DNA of 64,000 bases from CALDSL01 sp039810245 (lineage in GTDB: Bacteria; Chloroflexota; Anaerolineae; Anaerolineales; Anaerolineaceae): the NCBI GenBank assembly GCA_039810245.1, contig JBDHWQ010000010.1:1-64000 (forward strand), given 5' to 3'. The translations under genes and the position numbers were made by a program. A model generated the notes under the pieces. The model had not been told where the DNA came from. It saw only the letters and a program-made list of their open reading frames with translations, and did no database searches. Below are positions 58,441 through 64,000 of the stretch, piece after piece. Every line of letters begins with the position of its first letter. Position 1 is the stretch's first letter.

Positions 58441-60759
58441 TTAGCGCGGGGTAAAGTCCATGTAGGTGCTGAACGCGCCGCTGCCAAAGCTGTTGCTGGC
58501 GCGCACCTTGAAGCCATACGGCAGCCCGCTGACTACATTCAGCGTGGAGGTGTACGAGCAGGTCTCGCCGCTGCACACCTTCGATGGATACAGCGTGCGG
58601 TAGATGATGTACTCGTTCTCGCTGTACGACCATACCATCAGGTAATAGGCGGTAACGCCCGGCACGGGTTTCCAGGTATACACCGGGCTGAGCGTATCGA
58701 TCGTCCCGGCTGGCGCAACCAGTTCGGGCGGATCGGGGACGAGTTGGACGGTGAACGGCTGGTAGGGCGAGTAATCGCCGTAGCCGTAGCTGTTATAGGC
58801 GCGCACGCGGAACTGATACTTGCCGCTGGACAGGTTGGTGCCGGGGCGGTACGAGCAGGTCTCGCCGCTGCACAGGTATGTGCTGCTGGCAGTGTACGTG
58901 CCGATGGTCTTCTTTTTGGTGAGGGAATAGACGTGCAACTGGTATTTGGTTGCGCCCGCCACAGCCTGCCAGGAGTATCTTGGCCGCTGCACGGTCACCT
59001 TAGAATCGGGAGCCGGCTCGCCGGTGACGGGTGGATTGGGCGCCAGGTAAGCGGTGAAATACATGGATGGACTGTAGCCGCTCCAGGTGGTGGCGTTGCC
59101 AGCGCGCACCTTGAAGCGGTAGTTGCCGTGCTTCAGTTTGAGCGTTGAAGTATAGGCGCAGGTCTCCGCGCCGCAGATAGTGCTGGCGGTGAGCGTGCGG
59201 TAGATCACGTAGCTGGCCGATTTTTCTTCGTAGACCATCAGGTAATAACGGCTGGCGCCAGGGACGACCTTCCAGGTGTAGGCCGGGCTGCTGGTTCTGA
59301 TGGTTCCGCTGGGCGAAACCAGCTCGGGCACTTCCGGCAGCGTGTTGAGTGTAAAGCTGACCGGGCTGCTCCACGCGCTCCAACCGCCGCCGCTGGCGGC
59401 GCGCGCCTTGAACTCGTAGCTGGCATCGGCCAGGTCAACGGCCGGGGTGTAGGTGCAATTGCCATCCACGCAGGAGTCGGCGTTGATCGAGACGCTCAGG
59501 GCGGCGCTGGCGGAGCCGGCCTTGTTGACCCACAGGTTATACTGGGTGGCGGCGGGAACGGCAGTCCAGGTTAGCACCGGACGGCTGGTGCGCAGCGTGC
59601 CGGTAGGCCCGGTGATGGCGGGCGCGGCCGGCGCGGGGCCGCTGCTGTTGCCAGACAGGTACTTGTTTCCTGGCGCGCATTGGTTACCATACTCGGGATA
59701 ATTCGCGGCCTCGGTGCAGGTGCGCGGGCGGCCGCCGTTTTCGGCCACATCGTCAAACGTGATGTCCACCGAGCTGGCCCACACCGCGTTGGGGTTGGTA
59801 TGCACATGGAAATGCAGGTGGTGGCCGGTGGATGCGCCGGTATCGTCGGCGTTGCCGATAAACTGGCCCTGGCTTACGGGCGCGCCAATCTTTTTCAACT
59901 CGGCCGGGACCGTGCCCTGCGCCAGATGGTAATACACCTGGTAGGTGGTAGGCGTGGTGGACGCATCTTCCAGCACGATATAGTTGGTGGTGCTGGTGTT
60001 ACCATTGGGCGCGGCATCGTACACGTACTTGACCGTGCCAGAGCGCGCGGCATGGATGGGGAACATGTTGCCGTCGGCGAAGTCGAAGGCATACATGCAG
60101 GTGGTGGGGCAGGATTTATAGGTGAGCACGTGACCGACGCTGCCGGAAACATAATTATACGTGCCGCCCTTCCAGGGGAGCTTGTATCCCGAGATTGGCG
60201 CGCTGGCCTGCGCGGTAATCTCTTGCGGATCGGGCGCGAGGAATTCGGCGCGGGCTTCGGCCGGCAGCAAGTCATCCGGCACCTGCACCAGCGAATCAGC
60301 CCAGGCCGGGTCTACCTGCAGGGTGATCTCCCAATCTGCATCCTCCGCGCTGCGCCGCGCCAGCGCCAGGCCGGGCTCGGTGGCGGCAATTTCCCCAGTT
60401 TCCGGGTCGGTGAAAGCCAGCCATACCAGCGCTAGCGAGTGGTCGCCGGTGAACTGGATGTGGTCGATACTGACCTGGTAGAGCATGTAGGCCAGCGACA
60501 TCTCGCGCACCTGGTTGAGGGTGTCATCCAGCGCGGCGCGGATGGTATCTTCATCGCTGGCGGGTGGGATGGGTGGTTCTACCTGGCCGTCGACGGTTTC
60601 AACGGTAGACAGGGCATCGGTGGGCGCGGTAATTTCCGGGGCAGGGGGCTCGGTTTGCGCCAGGGCGGGCGTAAAACCGGCCGGAGCCAGCAATAGGGAT
60701 AGCAGCAAGGGCAATACGAACATGTACGGGTGGGCGATGAGGCGGCGAAGCGGCTGCAT
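58441..60759 (-). CDS. Secreted M23 (LytM)-domain protein with four Fn3-like repeats
   Basis: A 772-residue secreted protein with signal peptide ending near ALAQ (residue ~35). Residues ~60-190 form an unrecognised domain. Residues ~205-345 are an M23/LytM-type peptidase domain: MYAFDFADGNMFPIHAARSG with metal-binding His/Asp, VYYHLAQG, and STGHHLHFHVHTN, the HxH signature. Four repeats of ~100 residues (from ~377 to the end) share PVYTWKxVPG and CSGETCSYTSTL and resemble fibronectin-III domains, each with a Cys pair. It probably cuts or binds peptidoglycan or another envelope peptide. ATG 60759 with GAGG upstream is used. Confidence 0.83.
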   Translation of the reverse strand: MQPLRRLIAHPYMFVLPLLLSLLLAPAGFTPALAQTEPPAPEITAPTDALSTVETVDGQVEPPIPPASDEDTIRAALDDTLNQVREMSLAYMLYQVSIDHIQFTGDHSLALVWLAFTDPETGEIAATEPGLALARRSAEDADWEITLQVDPAWADSLVQVPDDLLPAEARAEFLAPDPQEITAQASAPISGYKLPWKGGTYNYVSGSVGHVLTYKSCPTTCMYAFDFADGNMFPIHAARSGTVKYVYDAAPNGNTSTTNYIVLEDASTTPTTYQVYYHLAQGTVPAELKKIGAPVSQGQFIGNADDTGASTGHHLHFHVHTNPNAVWASSVDITFDDVAENGGRPRTCTEAANYPEYGNQCAPGNKYLSGNSSGPAPAAPAITGPTGTLRTSRPVLTWTAVPAATQYNLWVNKAGSASAALSVSINADSCVDGNCTYTPAVDLADASYEFKARAASGGGWSAWSSPVSFTLNTLPEVPELVSPSGTIRTSSPAYTWKVVPGASRYYLMVYEEKSASYVIYRTLTASTICGAETCAYTSTLKLKHGNYRFKVRAGNATTWSGYSPSMYFTAYLAPNPPVTGEPAPDSKVTVQRPRYSWQAVAGATKYQLHVYSLTKKKTIGTYTASSTYLCSGETCSYRPGTNLSSGKYQFRVRAYNSYGYGDYSPYQPFTVQLVPDPPELVAPAGTIDTLSPVYTWKPVPGVTAYYLMVWSYSENEYIIYRTLYPSKVCSGETCSYTSTLNVVSGLPYGFKVRASNSFGSGAFSTYMDFTPR

Positions 60760-60887
60760 TGTTGGATATCCTCGGGGATGGGAATGATGCGGGCGTGCGC
60801 GCATCCCCAGTATAGCCAATGCAGCCGAGCGCTGCGTTTACGTTCCTGTAAGGTGGCTAATATGCCGATTCCCTGGTAGAAAACGTT

Positions 60888-60915
60888 GAGGGCGCACCAG
60901 AGATGGTGCGCCCTC
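60888..60915 (-). terminator. Second hairpin after the PTEV-repeat gene
   Basis: GAGGGCGCACC (60888-60898) pairs with GGTGCGCCCTC (60905-60915), loop AGAGAT. On the minus strand AACGTTTTC follows, fitting a terminator. Confidence 0.7.
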
Positions 60916-60944
60916 CGCGATCTTCAGCGAGTGACAGGCAGTTT

Positions 60945-60973
60945 GCTGCGCCTGCCACCAGGGCAGGCGCAGC
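60945..60973 (-). terminator. First hairpin after the PTEV-repeat gene
   Basis: GCTGCGCCTGCC (60945-60956) pairs with GGCAGGCGCAGC (60962-60973), a five-base loop. It lies 14 bases after the stop at 60987; no T-run. Works perhaps with the next hairpin as a double terminator. Confidence 0.6.
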
Positions 60974-60986
60974 ATCATTCCTGTTG

Positions 60987-63698
60987 TTACCGCATCCCGA
61001 GAAGAGTCAGGATACGGAACCAGAATCCCTGCCACCAGCTGGTGTTCACAGCGGTCGGAAGGGTGGGGATTTCCGTGGGCGAGAGGGTGGGTTCCATGGT
61101 GGGTGCACCCGTCGGGCAGCTCCACGGATACCAGTAGTAGTCGATGCCGGCGCCATCCGAGATGGGAGCCAGGGTCACGGGGTCGAGCAGGACCGCGCCA
61201 AAGTGGACTTCCACCACGGCGTCGGTCGCGCGCACACCCGGCCACTGGGCGGTGATCGTCACCACGTCGCCATCGGCCACAGACTGATGTTCATACGCTA
61301 CGTCAGTGCGCAGGTCAGCCGGTTCAACAACATGCCAGGCGGTCTGCAGCACAGCCGATTCCATCCCAGCGGGCAGATCCACGGAGACCTGTGCGGTCAC
61401 TGGGCCGGCCTGCATAACGCACAGCGGGGTGTTGCCTTCCGCGAAGTCGACACCAGGATTGGTGAGTATTTCGGTCGGCATCACAGTCGGCATTTCCGTA
61501 GGCAGAACTTCCGTCGGTACTACTTCGGTGGGAAGAACCTCGGTCGGCAGAACTTCCGTCGGCAGAACCTCGGTTGGTAGAACTTCCGTTGGTACAACTT
61601 CCGTTGGTACAACCTCGGTAGCCGGAGCGCCCACCGGGCAGACGTATGGATACCAGTAGTAGTCGATACCGGCGCCATCGGAGATGGGGGACATGGTAGC
61701 CGGGTCAAGCAGGATCGCGCCCAGGTGCACTTCCACCACCTGGTCGCCCGCGCGGACACCTGGCCACTGGCCTTCCACCAGCACACTGTCACCGTTCGAT
61801 ACGTTCTGGTAGCTGTACACCACGTCGGTGCGCAGGTCAGACGGTTCCACCACGTACCAGGCGGTTTGCAGCACGGCGGATTCTACGCCGGCGGGCAGGG
61901 TCACCTGCACACTGGCGGATACCGCACCTGTAGTCATCTGGCACAGCGCGGTGTCACCCTGGCTGAAACCAACCTCGGGGCTGCCCGGGACGACATCGGT
62001 CGGTACAACCGTGGGCATCTCAGTTGGCATTACTTCGGTTGGAACTACTTCGGTTGGGAGTACTTCCGTGGGAAGAACTTCGGTCGGAACTACCTCGGTC
62101 GGCAGTACTTCCGTTGGTAGAACTTCCGTTGGGAGAACTTCCGTGGGAAGAACCTCGGTCGGAACTACCTCGGTCGGCAGTACTTCGGTTGGTAGAACTT
62201 CCGTTGGGAGAACTTCGGTCGGCAGTACTTCCGTTGGGAGAACTTCCGTCGGCAGAACCTCGGTCGGGACAACTTCCGTCGCCGGAGCGCCTACCGGGCA
62301 GACGTACGGATACCAGTAGTAGTCGATGCCGGCGCCATCGGAGATGGGGGACATGGTAGCCGGATCGAGCAGGATCGCACCAAAATGGATTTCCACCACC
62401 TGGTCACCCACGCGAATACCGGGCCACTGGCCTTCCACCGCCACGGTGTCGCCATTCGATACATTCTGGTAGCTGTACATCACGTCCGTGCGCAGGTCGA
62501 CCGGTTCCACTACGTGCCAGGCCGTCTGCAGCACAGCGCTGTCCATGCCATCCGGCAGGGTTACCTGCACGTGCGCCGTCATGGTGCTCGAATTCAACAC
62601 GCACAACGGTGTATCCGCCTCAGCGAAGCCAACTTCCGGCGTGCCAGGCACAACCTGGGTTGGCATATCCGTCGGCATTTGGGTCGGCAGAACTTCCGTA
62701 GGCATGACCTCGGTCGGAACTACTTCGGTTGGGAGTACTTCCGTGGGAAGCACTTCGGTTGGGAGCACTTCGGTGGGAAGTACTTCGGTGGGAAGCACTT
62801 CCGTTGGCAGCACTTCGGTTGGTAGAACCTCGGTGGGAAGTACTTCGGTAGGAAGCACTTCGGTCGGCAGGACTTGCGTTGGCTCTACGCCGGTCGGCAC
62901 GGGGGTCACAGGCGAACCCACCGGGCAGACGTACGGGTACCAGTAGAAGTCAAAGCCGGCGCCGGACGAGATTGGCTTGCGGGTAGCGGGGTCGAGCAGG
63001 ATTGCGCCGAGGTGGATTTCCACGACGCTGTCCGTCGGCCGGATGCCAGGCCACTCACCTTCCAGCTTCACCACCTGTCCATTGCTTACGCTGAAGGAGC
63101 TGTAGTACGTGGGAGTACGCAGGTCGGCGGGCTCTACCACCCGGAAGGATGCTTGCAGGATAGCGCTATCGCCGCCTTCGAGGGAAACCTGCACGGTTGT
63201 GCTGACGCGGCCGCTGCCGATCATGCACAGCGGTGTGTCATCCTCGAGAAAACCGACATCCCCACTCAGAACCGCTACAGGCGTAGGTTCATCAGTCGGG
63301 ATATCGGTTGGCAGAACTTCCGTAGGCACTACCTCTGTGGGCGGTACTTCCGTTGGGGGGACTTCCGTAGGAACTACATCAGTCGGAGCCACATCAGTCG
63401 GAGCCACATCGGTCGGAGCTACGTCGGTCGGTACGACGTCTGTCGGAGCGACCGTTGGTTCTTCCGTCGGCACGTCCGTGGGTACATCTGTCGGCACGTC
63501 CGTGGGCATGTCCGTCGGTACGACGGTTTCCTGGAAGATCGGCGCTTTGGGCTGCTTCTTCTTCGCGGCAGTATCATCGACGTAACCCGCCTGCACGGGG
63601 CCGGCGGCCATCGAGAGGAACATACCCGAGACTAACAGTACAAAGCTGAACAGGTAAAACACACGGTAAACTTGTCTACTGCGAAACCAACGTCTCAT
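60987..63698 (-). CDS. Secreted multidomain repeat protein with PTEV linkers
   Basis: A 903-residue secreted protein. Signal peptide: MRRWFRSRQVYRVF then a hydrophobic stretch ending near AGPVQA (residue 37). Four homologous domains of ~115 residues follow, at bases 63260-62916, 62640-62290, 61980-61630 and 61455-61110, each with TPLC (or ALC) near the start, ILQASF/VLQTAW, LRT, EGQWPG, GAILLDPAT and FYWYPYVCP (WSCP in the last), so two Cys each. Linkers of PTDV, then PTEVL/PTEVV units (15 bases each) separate them. AAGGTGG precedes ATG 63698. A spaced adhesin, sheath or glycan-bearing stalk is likely; the C-terminal WWQGFWFRILTLLGMR may bind membrane. Confidence 0.8.
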   Translation of the reverse strand: MRRWFRSRQVYRVFYLFSFVLLVSGMFLSMAAGPVQAGYVDDTAAKKKQPKAPIFQETVVPTDMPTDVPTDVPTDVPTEEPTVAPTDVVPTDVAPTDVAPTDVAPTDVVPTEVPPTEVPPTEVVPTEVLPTDIPTDEPTPVAVLSGDVGFLEDDTPLCMIGSGRVSTTVQVSLEGGDSAILQASFRVVEPADLRTPTYYSSFSVSNGQVVKLEGEWPGIRPTDSVVEIHLGAILLDPATRKPISSGAGFDFYWYPYVCPVGSPVTPVPTGVEPTQVLPTEVLPTEVLPTEVLPTEVLPTEVLPTEVLPTEVLPTEVLPTEVLPTEVVPTEVMPTEVLPTQMPTDMPTQVVPGTPEVGFAEADTPLCVLNSSTMTAHVQVTLPDGMDSAVLQTAWHVVEPVDLRTDVMYSYQNVSNGDTVAVEGQWPGIRVGDQVVEIHFGAILLDPATMSPISDGAGIDYYWYPYVCPVGAPATEVVPTEVLPTEVLPTEVLPTEVLPTEVLPTEVLPTEVVPTEVLPTEVLPTEVLPTEVLPTEVVPTEVLPTEVLPTEVVPTEVMPTEMPTVVPTDVVPGSPEVGFSQGDTALCQMTTGAVSASVQVTLPAGVESAVLQTAWYVVEPSDLRTDVVYSYQNVSNGDSVLVEGQWPGVRAGDQVVEVHLGAILLDPATMSPISDGAGIDYYWYPYVCPVGAPATEVVPTEVVPTEVLPTEVLPTEVLPTEVLPTEVVPTEVLPTEMPTVMPTEILTNPGVDFAEGNTPLCVMQAGPVTAQVSVDLPAGMESAVLQTAWHVVEPADLRTDVAYEHQSVADGDVVTITAQWPGVRATDAVVEVHFGAVLLDPVTLAPISDGAGIDYYWYPWSCPTGAPTMEPTLSPTEIPTLPTAVNTSWWQGFWFRILTLLGMR
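61456..63520 (-). repeat. PTEV/PTDV coding repeats (15-base units) between domains
   Basis: Tandem 15-base units coding PTEVL, PTEVV, PTDV and similar lie at ~63300-63520, 62641-62915, 61981-62289 and 61456-61629. The Val, Glu and Pro codons vary between copies (GTC/GTA/GTT-type wobble), which may limit slippage. Unit numbers differ between linkers. Confidence 0.75.
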
Positions 63699-64000
63699 AT
63701 TTCCACCTTATTTGCCCGTTTGGTTTACGTAGCCAACCACGCTCCACATCAGCGAGCATTCTGACACTGGAGCACAATATGAGGACTGGTGGAACTGCCC
63801 ACCAAACCTTCTATTCAGATCCTGGTATCTGGCTTGGACGTTTGCCAACGGATCAAACGCCGGCTGTACCATTCTCTGGTGCGATGAAACGTAGTGTTTC
63901 AAAATCCAGAACTGGCTGGCCCCCTAGAACAAAGAACACTCACTTGTAAAGCTGTGCAAAAAAGAACCGGCTGTGACGCCGGTGTTTTTGCAATCTCTAC
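63699..64000. other. 302-base upstream region of the PTEV-repeat gene
   Basis: This holds the leader of the minus-strand gene. A GAAAC/GTTTC hairpin lies near 63885-63900 and a terminator-like hairpin near the edge (63966-63983). A 64-codon open frame (63708-63902, minus) has no protein-like features. No riboswitch class was recognised and no consensus promoter seen. Confidence 0.5.
63966..63983. terminator. Terminator at the window edge
   Basis: ACCGGC (63966-63971) pairs with GCCGGT (63978-63983), loop TGTGAC. GTTTTTG follows on plus and TCTTTTTTG on minus, so it can end transcripts in both directions; on minus it probably ends a gene beyond the window. Confidence 0.65.

Noticed and set aside
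61456..63520. Regular short repeats that could suggest a CRISPR array
   Set aside because: Units are contiguous 15-base codon repeats in frame (PTEV/PTDV) without spacers, and no cas genes are present.
63708..63902. 64-codon minus-strand frame upstream of the PTEV-repeat gene
   Set aside because: No ribosome site or family match; better read as leader sequence.
63699..63960. Possible c-di-GMP or other riboswitch upstream of the PTEV-repeat gene
   Set aside because: Some short stems are present but no conserved core of a known class could be recognised.

Overview
The window is GC-rich and almost fully coding, and it looks like chromosome of a Chloroflexota bacterium, probably Anaerolineae-like. 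This is inferred from protein style: long secreted proteins with Pro-Thr-Glu-Val linkers, many GT-C membrane glycosyltransferases, and WYL/IclR/UTRA regulators. No 16S rRNA or phylogenetic marker proves it. One tRNA gene (Lys, anticodon CTT) and one housekeeping gene (metG) are present. No insertion sequence, phage, CRISPR or conjugation gene was seen.

Region 1 (1-34.4 kb) is a surface-glycan locus. On the + strand it holds a Wzt-type export ATPase (cut by the window edge), three capsule-type GT-B proteins, GT2 and GT4 glycosyltransferases, methyltransferases, sugar-nucleotide SDR enzymes and a sulfatase-fold membrane protein. It also has five GT-C membrane proteins, including a tandem pair of 602-residue paralogues, plus a further GT-C gene at 35.3 kb. 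Two separate nonulosonic (sialic-like) acid modules are present. Module A (3.6-8.8 kb) has a PseB/WbjB-type dehydratase, an RmlD-like reductase, a NeuB synthase with SAF domain and an SpsF-like cytidylyltransferase. Module B (18.4-21.4 kb) has a PtmA-like SDR, a cytidylyltransferase fused to a KdsC-like HAD phosphatase, and a short NeuB without SAF domain. The set in B suggests CMP-KDN (deaminated sialic acid) synthesis through a 9-phosphate. A convergent minus-strand operon (30.0-34.4 kb) carries a GT2, an FrhB-like protein, a polysaccharide pyruvyl transferase and a lipid flippase-like membrane protein. Three kinds of dispersed palindromic repeat lie in or beside genes of this locus.

Region 2 (34.4-41.1 kb) holds assorted genes: a DUF47/PhoU-like protein, a GT-C protein, an IclR regulator with its own promoter and palindromic operator followed by a transaldolase-family gene, a Cof-type HAD phosphatase and an unrecognised protein.

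Region 3 (41.1-53.6 kb) is a catabolic island and the most interesting part. A minus-strand operon (PfkB kinase, LOG-family phosphoribohydrolase-like protein, small protein) diverges from a plus-strand series: BMP-family lipoprotein, double ATPase, two permeases, a second PfkB kinase, SIS protein, BtpA/SgcQ-family protein, second SIS protein and a GntR/UTRA regulator. Importer, kinases, two deglycase-like SIS proteins and a BtpA TIM-barrel protein together suggest an undescribed route for importing and breaking down an N-glycoside or amino-sugar-like compound.

Region 4 (53.7-64 kb) holds tRNA-Lys divergent from an NAD-dependent epimerase-like gene, a WYL regulator divergent from a small orphan gene, metG, a secreted M23-domain protein with four Fn3-like repeats, and a 903-residue secreted protein with four homologous two-cysteine domains on PTEV linkers.
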